This document shows, piece by piece, positions 1 to 7,553 of a DNA stretch of 33,733 nucleotides; the first letter of the stretch is position 1, and every line of letters starts with the position of its first letter. The DNA comes from a virus, in IMG/VR virus record IMGVR_UViG_3300028785_000029, positions 1 through 33,733 of that record. The stretch is one strand, 5' to 3'. A program made the translations under genes and the position numbers. The notes beneath the pieces were generated by a model, which saw nothing but the letters and a program-made list of their open reading frames with translations, had not been told where the DNA came from and ran no database searches.

Positions 1-174
1 CTCGCCAATACACCCACCACTGGGTTCGGCAGCGTTAACACGCTCTCGCTCTACCTCAATGGCGTGCTGCTCGAAGCTGGTTCGGGCAACGATTACACGC
101 TCTCGGGCAGCACGATCACGGCTCTTTTGATCCCGCAAACCGGCGACAAGTTGCGCGCTTACTACATGAAGTGA
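1..174 (+). CDS. Phage appendage or tail-fibre protein, C-terminal fragment
   Basis: The reading frame is open from base 1 and ends at TGA 172-174, giving the last 57 residues of a gene that begins outside the window. The fragment has the pattern LYLNGVLLEAG, then DYTLSGSTIT, then a GDKLRAYY-type end. I recognise this arrangement as a beta-rich module common in phage fibres and appendages, where it usually closes the protein. It lies directly upstream of other fibre-like genes, which fits an appendage or tail-fibre gene of the N4 late region. The function of the missing part cannot be judged. It is too short for the usual ORF length cut-off but is clearly coding, in frame with a normal stop. 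Confidence 0.7.
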   Translation, partial: LANTPTTGFGSVNTLSLYLNGVLLEAGSGNDYTLSGSTITALLIPQTGDKLRAYYMK

Positions 175-186
175 GGTTGAGTTCGA

Positions 187-501
187 ATGGCACAGATTGA
201 TACCCGACATGAGGCGCTGCTCCGCTTGGTGCAGCGTCTCCAGAAGGAATACGGCGAGACTTCGATAGCGAATTTCGCTCTCGATGAGCAGCTCAACCAG
301 GCCGAGGCTCATATTCAGCATCTTCATGCGCTGGACGAAGAGAAGAACTCGACGATTACTGCCCTGTTCGCTCGCATCAAGCAGGCCGACGAAGACAACG
401 AATCCCTGCGCAAGCAGCTCGATCCCAAGCGGGGTGATCGCTTCGCTGGCCCTCGCAAGAAAGCAGCTGTTCGTGGCGCAGACCAAGATCAATCCGTCTG
501 A
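187..501 (+). CDS. Small coiled-coil protein upstream of the fibre gene
   Basis: This encodes 104 residues starting at ATG 187, with a GAGG sequence about 10 bases upstream, overlapping the end of the previous gene. Residues about 5 to 78 are rich in Glu, Gln, Leu and Asp with heptad-like spacing, so a coiled coil is likely. The last 25 residues are basic and of a different character (DPKRGDRFAGPRKKAAV). From about position 434 the +1 frame starts to look like a real protein and runs on as the fibre gene. So this may be a separate small protein (fibre chaperone or neck component) or the coiled-coil stem of the fibre joined by a frameshift. I do not recognise a named family. Confidence 0.6.
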   Translation: MAQIDTRHEALLRLVQRLQKEYGETSIANFALDEQLNQAEAHIQHLHALDEEKNSTITALFARIKQADEDNESLRKQLDPKRGDRFAGPRKKAAVRGADQDQSV

Positions 502-1441
502 TCAGATCCCGAGCGGATCTCTCACTCGGGCGATGCTGAATACGACTAACGCCGGGTCTGCGGTCATCGCTAAGGTGATCGCAGGCTGGGGTGTTGGGCT
601 GACTTCGACGGGAGCCGATAGTGGCACAGGCGATGTCACTCTCGGTCTGACCGGAGATGGCCTGGGTTCTCGGAACCATCTCCGAAATCCGACTTTCGTC
701 ATCAATCAGCGGGCTGTTTCCGGCACAGTTACACTTGCCGCAGGTGTCTATGGCCATGATGGCGTAAAAGCAGGCGCTTCAGGCTGCACTTATACGTTTT
801 CGGCCTCTGGCCTCGACACGACGCTGACGATTACGGCAGGTTCGCTGATTCTGCCCATCGAGTCGGTGTTTATCGAAGGTGGGTCTTACACACTCTCGCA
901 AGCGGGCACGGCTCATGCCCGTGTCTGGCAGGGCACTGGCACTACCGGCACAGGCTCCTATGTCGCTGCGCCTTTCACGGTCACAGGGCTCACCGTCAAC
1001 ACTCAAACGAACGTCGAGTTCACGACTGGAACTGTTCTACAACCGCAGTTCGAGGCTGGCTCTACGGCTACGAACTTCGAGCGTCGGATCATCACCGATG
1101 AATGGTCGCTCGCGCTGCGATACTATCTGTCGACCTATGCCGCAGGCGTGAAGCCCGGCACGGCTGGCGCTTCGCCCGCTTTTGCGGTCTTTGCTCAGAC
1201 TGCAATCAGCTATCTTGTTGTGTTCTCGGGGTTCTTTCCAATGCCGATGCACGCAAATCCGACCATTGTTATCTATTCGCCCAACAGCGGAGCTTCCGGG
1301 AATGTCTATGCAAACAATGCCGGCTCCGACCAGGCTGCTTATGTCTCTGGTTCCTCACGTTTTGGTCTCACGGTAAGTTTAAACGGTTCCAGCCTCACGG
1401 GTGGTTTCCAGATAAACTTCACCGCCAGTTCGGATATCTAA
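434..1441 (+). CDS. Receptor-binding tail fibre protein
   Basis: About 335 residues if translation begins at GTG 434. The start is uncertain because no clear ribosome-binding site is visible, and ATG 284 in the same frame lies where the other frame is clearly coding. The recognisable part begins RKQLFVAQTKINPSDQIPSG, followed by NPTFVINQR with a DG-containing stretch, a jelly-roll-like Gly/Thr/Ser-rich region, and LQPQFEAGSTATNFERR with LRYY. These last patterns are widespread at the C-terminal side of phage receptor-binding and fibre proteins (general family knowledge). It overlaps the coiled-coil gene at 187-501 by 68 bases in a different frame. The likely role is host surface recognition from the tail or appendages. 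The exact receptor cannot be inferred. Confidence 0.7.
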   Translation: MIASLALARKQLFVAQTKINPSDQIPSGSLTRAMLNTTNAGSAVIAKVIAGWGVGLTSTGADSGTGDVTLGLTGDGLGSRNHLRNPTFVINQRAVSGTVTLAAGVYGHDGVKAGASGCTYTFSASGLDTTLTITAGSLILPIESVFIEGGSYTLSQAGTAHARVWQGTGTTGTGSYVAAPFTVTGLTVNTQTNVEFTTGTVLQPQFEAGSTATNFERRIITDEWSLALRYYLSTYAAGVKPGTAGASPAFAVFAQTAISYLVVFSGFFPMPMHANPTIVIYSPNSGASGNVYANNAGSDQAAYVSGSSRFGLTVSLNGSSLTGGFQINFTASSDI

Positions 1442-1442
1442 A

Positions 1443-1835
1443 GTGTCTTATACCCTAATGGCCAACTCAACGTCTGTTCGACGCGACTCCGACAATGCAA
1501 TGATCCCCAATGATCCGGCCAATATCGACTGGGTGGCATATCAGACCTGGCTGGGGGCGGGAAATACACCCTCGCTAGCACCTTCAGCACCTGAACAAGT
1601 TCCGTCTTGTCAGCTTTGGCAATTGCAAGCTGTGTTGACTGCGGCGCAATGGGTTCTAGTGCAGAATGCGGTCGCAACGCTGAACAATCCTGCCGTCAGC
1701 GCCTTCTTTGCCCATGGTACGAACGTCATCCCGGCCAATTCGACAACGCTCGGGTCACTGGCGACAGCAATCGGCATCGATCCCTCGACACTGCCTACCT
1801 TGATCGCAGAAGCTGCTGCTATTGCTATCCCTTAA
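1443..1835 (+). CDS. Small fibre-associated protein with IPNDPAN...WLGAGNTP motif
   Basis: This gene starts with GTG 1443, one base after the TAA of the fibre gene, and encodes 130 residues; an internal ATG at 1458 is possible. Residues 21 to 43 contain IPNDPAN, then YQTWLGAGNTP. This signature is common in small phage proteins encoded next to fibre genes and at the ends of some fibres (known by pattern, not by function). The rest is helical and alanine-rich and ends with an AAAIAIP tail. Tight coupling to the fibre gene suggests it helps assemble or decorate the fibre. A hairpin follows closely at 1849-1877. Confidence 0.6.
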   Translation: MSYTLMANSTSVRRDSDNAMIPNDPANIDWVAYQTWLGAGNTPSLAPSAPEQVPSCQLWQLQAVLTAAQWVLVQNAVATLNNPAVSAFFAHGTNVIPANSTTLGSLATAIGIDPSTLPTLIAEAAAIAIP

Positions 1836-1848
1836 AGTAAACTCTAAG

Positions 1849-1877
1849 TAGGAGGAAGCAACAATAGCTTCCTCCTA
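1849..1877 (+). terminator. Perfect 11-bp hairpin after the fibre genes
   Basis: TAGGAGGAAGC at 1849-1859 and GCTTCCTCCTA at 1867-1877 are exact inverted repeats with a 7-base loop. The hairpin begins 13 bases after the stop codon of the preceding gene. It lacks a true T run (the sequence continues GTTGTATAT), so it may be a weak terminator, an RNA-processing site, or a stabiliser of the upstream mRNA 3' end. Confidence 0.6.
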
Positions 1878-1883
1878 GTTGTA

Positions 1884-1902
1884 TATAATGTCTATAATAG
1901 AC
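1884..1902 (+). promoter_or_regulatory. Double TATAAT promoter-like site with a palindrome
   Basis: Two exact TATAAT hexamers lie at 1884-1889 and 1893-1898 in a short AT-rich island of an otherwise GC-rich region. The second lies inside the palindrome GTCTATAATAGAC (1890-1902). No good -35 element is visible at 17 bases spacing. N4 late promoters are read by host sigma-70 polymerase with weak -35 boxes and activation by phage SSB, so this could be the late promoter for the gene at 1962 and the lysis and head genes. This is an inference from sequence only. Confidence 0.45.
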
Positions 1903-1961
1903 TACTGCATGTACACTGAGCCAGGTATAAGCCAATTGGCGCTCAGAGAAGGTACTGCACG

Positions 1962-3260
1962 ATGTCTGAAGACACTTGGACCCTCGGAGTCCTTTCCCCT
2001 CCGGCAAGCGATTTGGTCGTTGTTCCGAGCGATATTTCGCTCATTGAAGCGATTGCGGGGGTCGACTCGGCAGGCATCACTGTCGTCAACGTAAATCAGC
2101 TGCTTGGAGCACCCATTGGCCCGGCCAATGCTGTTCCGATGTATGACGCCTATTTGTCGCCTGTGACGACGGCTTGGACGAGCGCCACGGCCCTGAATAC
2201 GGCCTTTGTGGTCAATACTTCGGGCTACGACACGGTGATCTTCACGGCTGTCGGCGGTGCGACCGTTACAGGCGGCGCCATCACTTTTGAGGTTTATGAC
2301 GGCGCGAACTGGCTGCCCCTGAAGGCGGCTCGAACCGACTCGTATCTTACGGACTCGGTGTTCACCCTCTCGGCGAACTTCTCGAAAGCCTGGCAGCTCT
2401 CGGTTGCTGGCTTCCCTCAGGCCCGAGCCCGTCTGTCTACGGCTCTCACCGGAGCTGGAAGTCTTGGGTTGACGATGGCTGTTTCGTCGGCTCCGGACAC
2501 TTCGCTTGTGACCGTGGGTTTCGACCCGTCTTCTCCTTTGCCGGCTGGCACGAATGCTCTCGGCACTGTGATCGCTGAGTTGAGCGCTCCTCAAGCTACC
2601 GCGGATCAAGCTTCGGCTGCGATCACGGCGACCACCACGAGCGCGGCAGTCACGCCCACCTTCGGCGCCGAATATGAAGTCAACCAGGTCGTCACCGCTG
2701 TGACCGGCACTTCTCCGACGATGGATGTTGTTGTCGAAGAGTCCGAAGACGGCACGAACTGGTTTGACGTCTACCACTTCTCCCGAATCACGGCGGCTGG
2801 CGCTTATCGTTCGCCGAAGCTGATCATGAAGGGGACTCGACTTCGTGTTGTCGAGACGATCGGCGGCACCACGCCCTCGTTTACCCGGTCCAGGAACCGT
2901 CTTCAGGGCTCCTCGGGGATGGCTCAGTTCACTCGACGTATCTTCGATCGAGCGATCTCGCTCACCACGCTCTCGGCGACGACCACCACCACTTCCGGCA
3001 ATGCCCTGAATGTTCAGGACTGCCGCAATCTCTCGCTGACCATCAACATTGGCGCTGCGACGACTGCTCCGGCTTTGCAGCTCCAGGCTTCAGAGGATGG
3101 TGGCGCTTCCTGGTTCCTCATTGGTTCGCCTTTGCTCGCAGTCGCCTCGTCCACCGTCTCCATGACGCTCACCAACGTGAATTACGAGCTGGTCCGAGCC
3201 ATCGTCACCACGGCTGGAGCTACCGTCACTCCCGGTTACGTCGCCATCAAGGGCTTCTGA
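1962..3260 (+). CDS. Structural protein with three repeated beta domains
   Basis: This encodes 432 residues starting at ATG 1962, with GAAGG about 9 bases upstream. The protein is rich in Thr, Ala, Ser, Val and Gly and has no charged clusters, typical of an extracellular virion protein. Three similar sections each carry an acidic-Gly-x-x-Trp signature: DGANW (Trp117), DGTNW (Trp267) and DGGASW (Trp384), each followed by a hydrophobic strand. This looks like a triplicated immunoglobulin-like or jelly-roll domain. Possible roles are capsid decoration, appendage or tail component; the sequence does not decide between them. It is the first gene after the promoter-like site and lies one base before the endolysin gene. 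I do not recognise a named family. Confidence 0.65.
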   Translation: MSEDTWTLGVLSPPASDLVVVPSDISLIEAIAGVDSAGITVVNVNQLLGAPIGPANAVPMYDAYLSPVTTAWTSATALNTAFVVNTSGYDTVIFTAVGGATVTGGAITFEVYDGANWLPLKAARTDSYLTDSVFTLSANFSKAWQLSVAGFPQARARLSTALTGAGSLGLTMAVSSAPDTSLVTVGFDPSSPLPAGTNALGTVIAELSAPQATADQASAAITATTTSAAVTPTFGAEYEVNQVVTAVTGTSPTMDVVVEESEDGTNWFDVYHFSRITAAGAYRSPKLIMKGTRLRVVETIGGTTPSFTRSRNRLQGSSGMAQFTRRIFDRAISLTTLSATTTTTSGNALNVQDCRNLSLTINIGAATTAPALQLQASEDGGASWFLIGSPLLAVASSTVSMTLTNVNYELVRAIVTTAGATVTPGYVAIKGF

Positions 3261-3261
3261 A

Positions 3262-3963
3262 ATGGCTGATCTCGCCACGATTCTGCCGGTCACCCTCGCT
3301 TTTGAGGGTGGCTGGGCCGACAACCCGAAAGATCCGGGTGGAGCGACGATGAAGGGGATCACCTTCGCGACGTTCAAGCAGTTCTTCCCCGGAAGGACGG
3401 TCACCCAGCTTCGCGACATCTCGGATGCAGACGTTCAGCACATCTACGATGTCGGGTACTTCACGCCCATTTCAGGCTCTACGCTCACGCAAGGCGTGAG
3501 CATGGTGGCGTTTGACTACGGCGTCAATTCGGGCGTCAGTCGAGCCAAGAATGTCCTTGCCAGCACGAGCGCTCTCTCGGGAGTTCCTCGGGTCACGGCG
3601 ATTTCGAACGCTCGCCTCTCGTTTCTGCACGCTCTCAGCACCTGGAAGTATTTCGGCACTGACTGGGGTCGAAGGGTCGGTGAAGCTGAAGCCCAAGGCA
3701 TCAAGTGGGAGACGATCTCTCCTGCGGCTGCTTCGGTCACGATGAAGGCGTCTGCCACCACGGTTCGCAAGACTGCAACTGCCCATACGACTGTTGCGGT
3801 GGCTTCCACGGCCACGGTGCCCACGAGTTTCGCTGTTCCCACTCAGATTTCAACGACCACCGAGCTGATCATCTTCGGTGTCGTCATCGCTGTGGCGGCT
3901 GTCTTCGGGATCCTCGCTTTCCACAATTCCCAACGTGCCTCTGCTCTGGAGAAGGCTTCATGA
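3262..3963 (+). CDS. Endolysin: GH108-type N-acetylmuramidase with C-terminal membrane segment
   Basis: This encodes 233 residues. Residues 14 to 33 carry the GH108 active-site pattern FEGGWADNP...GGATMKGIT, with Glu15 the expected catalytic acid, and FDYGVNSG fits the following peptidoglycan-binding-3 region. The enzyme should cut the glycan strand of peptidoglycan to lyse the host; N4 gp61 is a muramidase of this kind. After residue about 155 there is an Ala/Thr/Val-rich linker, then a hydrophobic stretch at about 202-220 (LIIFGVVIAVAAVFGILAF) and a short polar tail. No N-terminal signal or signal-anchor is visible, so the membrane segment is at the opposite end from that of classic SAR endolysins. 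It overlaps the holin gene by ATGA. Confidence 0.88.
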   Translation: MADLATILPVTLAFEGGWADNPKDPGGATMKGITFATFKQFFPGRTVTQLRDISDADVQHIYDVGYFTPISGSTLTQGVSMVAFDYGVNSGVSRAKNVLASTSALSGVPRVTAISNARLSFLHALSTWKYFGTDWGRRVGEAEAQGIKWETISPAAASVTMKASATTVRKTATAHTTVAVASTATVPTSFAVPTQISTTTELIIFGVVIAVAAVFGILAFHNSQRASALEKAS

Positions 3964-4523
3964 ACGTCGCTCTCGATGACCTGAAGCCCATCGTCGATCT
4001 GCTGCTCACCAATGGTGTGCCGCTGCTGGCGAATATGCTCCTCCCCGGTGTTGGCGGCACGGTCGCAGCTGCTGTGATGCCCTCCTTGGTTCAAGCCTTT
4101 GGCCTGACCCCGGAAGCTTCAGTGTCTGATTTGGCGACAGCCATCCAGGCTGACCCGAATGCCGCCGCCAAACTGGCTGTGCTTCAGGAACGGCACGCTT
4201 CGCAGTTGGATTTCTCCAAGTCTGCGGTCGACGCCAACGAGGAAGCGATCAAGCTGGAGCCCTCGTTCTGGGGCCGGCTTTTCGTCGGTGGATGGCGGCC
4301 TGCTATGGGCTGGGTCGGCGTCTGGGCGGTCATCTATCAGATCGTCGCCTCGGCAACGAAGCTTCCCCTGATGCCGATCGAGATGTTCGGCACGGTGTTG
4401 GGTCTCTGGACTGGCTTGGCCGGTATCAGGGCGGTCGAGGCTGTCAAGGGTGTGGCTCGTAGCTCTCTCAGCGTGGTTCACGAGAATGCAATTGCCGCTG
4501 CTTTCGCCAAAAAGGTGAAATGA
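3960..4523 (+). CDS. Holin of the 3TM type
   Basis: This encodes 187 residues starting at ATG 3960, which overlaps the endolysin stop (ATGA). The N-terminal part (residues 10 to 45) is hydrophobic and glycine-rich, the middle is charged and helical, and the C-terminal half holds SFWGRLFVGGWRPAMGWVGVWAVIYQ, two hydrophobic segments and an amphipathic basic end (AAAFAKKVK). The pattern of FWGR plus WRP plus membrane segments resembles the 'holin of 3TMs, for gene-transfer release' family (PF11351). It would form membrane holes that give the muramidase access to the cell wall. The position between endolysin and another small membrane protein supports this. The call is by resemblance; no search was run. 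Confidence 0.75.
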   Translation: MNVALDDLKPIVDLLLTNGVPLLANMLLPGVGGTVAAAVMPSLVQAFGLTPEASVSDLATAIQADPNAAAKLAVLQERHASQLDFSKSAVDANEEAIKLEPSFWGRLFVGGWRPAMGWVGVWAVIYQIVASATKLPLMPIEMFGTVLGLWTGLAGIRAVEAVKGVARSSLSVVHENAIAAAFAKKVK

Positions 4524-4840
4524 AGATGGCGGTTGAGGCTGCGGGAGCAGACATCCCCAATTGGATCGTTGCTCTCGGAGTTGGCCTGGGATCAGCGATC
4601 ATCAGTGGCTTCTCAGGCTTCCTTGTTGGCCTCGTCAATCGTGGTCCAGCCATGCAGTTGGCCATCAATGCAGCTTTCGAGCCGCTTCTGGAGGGCTACA
4701 AGGCGAGGGTTTCTGAACTCATCGCCGAGATACACACCCTCCGATATGAGGTGAAAGAGCTCCAAGAGGCGCTGACCACAGCCAAGCAGGAACTCCACCT
4801 GGCTCGAACCAACGATACCCCGACTGGATTCGGCGTCTAA
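4520..4840 (+). CDS. Small membrane/coiled-coil protein of the lysis cassette (spanin-like?)
   Basis: This encodes 106 residues starting at ATG 4520 (ATGA overlap with the holin stop); ATG 4526 is an alternative start. Residues about 15 to 40 are one hydrophobic membrane segment rich in Gly and Ala, followed by a helical coiled-coil region ([19 protein letters not shown]) up to residue about 95. One N-terminal membrane segment plus a coiled coil is the layout of an inner-membrane spanin (Rz) and also of some antiholins. I looked for an embedded lipoprotein (Rz1) reading frame; the overlapping frame at 4533-4754 has no convincing lipobox. So it is third in the lysis block, with an uncertain role. 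Confidence 0.6.
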   Translation: MKMAVEAAGADIPNWIVALGVGLGSAIISGFSGFLVGLVNRGPAMQLAINAAFEPLLEGYKARVSELIAEIHTLRYEVKELQEALTTAKQELHLARTNDTPTGFGV

Positions 4841-4850
4841 GGGACTCAAA

Positions 4851-7112
4851 ATGGATACCGGTGATGCAAACCAGGATACCCAGTTCCAGCTTGCTGAGGA
4901 CGTGGACACCAAGCTCACGAAATGGATAAACGAGCCGACTGTCGAGATCCTGAAGCGTGATCTGGAGTCGACTCGTAGTGCTCACGACGAGCACGTTGCC
5001 AAAGTCGACACTTGGACGGGTCTCTTGCATGGTCGGCATCATGGGGAGAAGCGTAATGGCCCCTATGAAGGCGAGAGTGAAGGTCGCCGAGAGAAAGCCC
5101 CCAAGGGGCGCTCCAAAGTCCAGCCGAAGCTCATTCGACGTCAAGCCGAGTGGCGCTATGCTGCGCTGAGTGAGCCTTTCCTTGGTTCGAACAAGCTCTT
5201 CAAGGTGGATCCTTGCACCTATGAAGACGCTGCTGCGGCCACTCAGAACGAACTCGTGCTGAATTGGCAGTTCCGAACCAAACTCAATCGCGTCAAGTTC
5301 GTTGATGACTACGTTCGATCGACGGTCGATGAGGGTACGTGCATCGTTCGAGTGGGCTGGAGGCGGCAGACTGTCCATATAAAGAAGACTGTGCCGGTCT
5401 GGGATCACTATGAAATCGACAATGAGCAAGATGCTCAGACCCTGAAGCAGGCTCTTGACCTCAAGCAGGAGAATCCGAGGGCCTACGAAGATCAGGTCCA
5501 TCCGGCTGTGAAAGCCGCTGTCGATCTTCACGAGGAGACCGGGACAGCCACCAAGGCCGTGCAGAATGGGACTGAGGAAGTCCCCCACGAAAAAGTCCTT
5601 CAGAACTTTCCGACTGTCGAAGTCCTCGATCCGCGGAACGTTTTCATCGATCCCTCGTGCAATGGAGACATCTCCAAGGCGCTCTTCTGCGTGATCACGT
5701 TCGAGACCTCGAAGTCTGAGCTTCTCAAAGAACCCAAGAAATACAAGAACCTCGACAAGGTGAACTGGTCGTCCAACGCCCCGGTCAGCGAGCCCAATCA
5801 CAGGACCCAGACCCCCAGTGAGTCGATGATGCTCGACACGATGCGCCGCAAGGTCGTCGCCTATGAGTATTGGGGCCTCTACGACATGAACAAAGACGGC
5901 GTTCTTGTGCCGTTTGTCGCTACCTGGATCGGATCCACTCTGGTCCGGATGGAGCCCAATCCCTATCCGGATGAGGGTCTCCCGATCGTTTTGGTCCCCT
6001 ATATGCCGGTGAAGCGTCACCTCTACGGTGAACCTGATGCGGCCCTGCTCGAGGACAATCAGGCGATCCTGGGTGCTGTGATGCGAGGCATGATCGACTT
6101 GCTCGGTCGCTCCGCCAATGGCCAGCAGGGCATTGCCAAGGGAATGCTCGATCCTCTGAACCGTCGTCGCTACGAGAACGGGCAGGACTACGAGTTCAAC
6201 CCGAATATGTCGCCGGCGAACGGCATTATCGAGCACAAGTACCCGGAATTGCCGCAGTCGGCTCTGTCCATGACGGCCATGGTGAACCAGGAAGCGGAAG
6301 CCCTCACAGGTGTGAAGAGCTTCTCCGGTGGCATCTCTGGTTCGGCCTACGGCTCTGTCGCCGCCAATGCCAAGTCTGCACTCGATGCAGCTGCTCTCCG
6401 TGAGATGGCGATTCTTCGTCGTTTGGCGAAGGGCATGGTCGACATTGGCACCAAGATCATTGGCATGAATGCCGTGTTCTTGTCCGACAAAGAGACGGTC
6501 ATGGTCACGAACGAGAAGTTCGTCGAGATCAGCCGTGAAGACCTCAAGGGCAACTTCGATCTCGATGTGGACATTTCCACGGCTGAAGTCGACGACGCCA
6601 AAGGCCAGGATCTGAGCTTCATGCTCCAGACTTGTGGCCCTGCGGCTGGCCCTGAGATCACGATGATGATCCTGGCCGAGATCGCCGAACTGAAGCGTAT
6701 GCCCGTCTTGGCTCAAAAGCTCCGCAACTTCAAACCGAGCCCTCCGCCTCCGCCTTCCCCGGAACAGCAGCAGATCACGCAACTCCAATTGCAGGCTGCC
6801 CAGCTCGCGGTTCAGAAACTTCAGGCCGAGATCGAACTGATCCAGTCCAAGGCAGGCATGGAAGACGCTCGCAAGGACAAGACCAATCTCGATTACGTCG
6901 AGCAAGAAACGGGCACGGCCCATGCTCGCGATATGGAGCTTCAGCAGGCTAATGCCCTAAGTCAGCAGCAGTTGGCTTCCACAAATGCAGAAGGTCAGCG
7001 GCATTTGGCGGTGACGAAGGCGCTCACTACTCCAACAAAGGAAGGAGAGAGCAAGCCTGATATTCATGCCGCCGTAGGTTATAATCATCTCGCGAAGACT
7101 ACTACGCTGTAA
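4851..7112 (+). CDS. Portal protein
   Basis: This encodes 753 residues starting at ATG 4851, with AAGGGA 7 bases upstream. Length and position (before scaffold and major capsid protein) match the N4-like portal (gp59). Recognisable parts are [18 protein letters not shown] near residue 85, the [14 protein letters not shown] region, [17 protein letters not shown], and [15 protein letters not shown], typical of portals of short-tailed phages of this type. The C-terminal 120 residues are proline-rich ([13 protein letters not shown]) and then glutamine-rich and strongly coiled-coil, probably the barrel/crown or a scaffold-contact region. It forms the dodecameric channel for DNA packaging and the neck attachment site. 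Confidence 0.92.
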   Translation: MDTGDANQDTQFQLAEDVDTKLTKWINEPTVEILKRDLESTRSAHDEHVAKVDTWTGLLHGRHHGEKRNGPYEGESEGRREKAPKGRSKVQPKLIRRQAEWRYAALSEPFLGSNKLFKVDPCTYEDAAAATQNELVLNWQFRTKLNRVKFVDDYVRSTVDEGTCIVRVGWRRQTVHIKKTVPVWDHYEIDNEQDAQTLKQALDLKQENPRAYEDQVHPAVKAAVDLHEETGTATKAVQNGTEEVPHEKVLQNFPTVEVLDPRNVFIDPSCNGDISKALFCVITFETSKSELLKEPKKYKNLDKVNWSSNAPVSEPNHRTQTPSESMMLDTMRRKVVAYEYWGLYDMNKDGVLVPFVATWIGSTLVRMEPNPYPDEGLPIVLVPYMPVKRHLYGEPDAALLEDNQAILGAVMRGMIDLLGRSANGQQGIAKGMLDPLNRRRYENGQDYEFNPNMSPANGIIEHKYPELPQSALSMTAMVNQEAEALTGVKSFSGGISGSAYGSVAANAKSALDAAALREMAILRRLAKGMVDIGTKIIGMNAVFLSDKETVMVTNEKFVEISREDLKGNFDLDVDISTAEVDDAKGQDLSFMLQTCGPAAGPEITMMILAEIAELKRMPVLAQKLRNFKPSPPPPPSPEQQQITQLQLQAAQLAVQKLQAEIELIQSKAGMEDARKDKTNLDYVEQETGTAHARDMELQQANALSQQQLASTNAEGQRHLAVTKALTTPTKEGESKPDIHAAVGYNHLAKTTTL

Positions 7113-7120
7113 GTTATGCT

Positions 7121-7175
7121 TTGACTTGGTTCGAAAATGTTTTAACAGTGCCCAAGTCAAGTCGAACTAAGTCAA
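7121..7175 (+). repeat. Inverted and direct repeats of TTGACTT in the portal/head gap
   Basis: TTGACTTGGTTCGA at 7121-7134 pairs with TCGAACTAAGTCAA at 7162-7175 with one G-T mismatch. A further direct copy of AAGTCAA lies at 7154-7160, 15 bases before the one at 7169-7175. So the gap between portal and the next gene holds three copies of a heptamer in two orientations. It could be a binding site for a regulator, a large hairpin, or the -35 part of a promoter (TTGACT at 7121). No clear -10 is seen at the standard distance. Confidence 0.5.
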
Positions 7176-7199
7176 CTTTCCCTCAAGGACCACTCAGAT

Positions 7200-7553
7200 A
7201 TGTCTGAAGTCGCTCAACTCGAGAACCAGCTCGAATTCAACAAGCACTTGCTCGAACAGAAGACCCGTGCGGAGCGTCTTGCTCGCAACATGGACTTCCG
7301 GAAGATCATCCTCGAAGGTTTCTGCCGTGACGATGCTGCTCGTTACGTTCAGGAGAGCGCTGATCCGTCCCTGAGTGCTGAGAATCGTGCCGATGCGCTC
7401 AATATGGCCCAGGCTTCTGGCCATCTGAAGCGCTACCTGAGCTTGCAGATCCAGATGGGCGGCATGGCCGATCGGAATATCGCCGACATCGAAGAGGCTC
7501 TCGTCGAGGCTCGTGCCTCCGAGGTCGAAGGCTCGGAAGGCGTCGAAGTCTGA
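7200..7553 (+). CDS. Small helical head-region protein
   Basis: This encodes 117 residues starting at ATG 7200 with AAGGA 10 bases upstream. The protein is helical and charged, with RAERLARNMDFRKIILEGFC and an N-terminal heptad-like stretch, and an acidic end (EGSEGVEV). A protein of this size with the FRKIILEGF...CRDDAARYV type of sequence is common between portal and scaffold in short-tailed phages, corresponding to the N4 gp58 position. Its function is not known to me; a structural or assembly role is likely. Its stop overlaps the scaffold start as TGATG, so the two are probably translationally coupled. Confidence 0.7.
   Translation: MSEVAQLENQLEFNKHLLEQKTRAERLARNMDFRKIILEGFCRDDAARYVQESADPSLSAENRADALNMAQASGHLKRYLSLQIQMGGMADRNIADIEEALVEARASEVEGSEGVEV

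Noticed and set aside
284-433. ATG 284 as the start of the fibre gene
   Set aside because: From 284 to about 430 this frame gives an Arg/Ser/Pro/Thr-rich shadow-like sequence while the other frame encodes a coiled coil.
4719-6923. Minus-strand open frame of 734 residues opposite the portal gene
   Set aside because: The composition is that of an antisense shadow (many Arg, His, Leu), with no ribosome-binding site or family pattern, while the plus strand encodes a recognisable portal. Long antisense frames arise from GC-rich codon bias.
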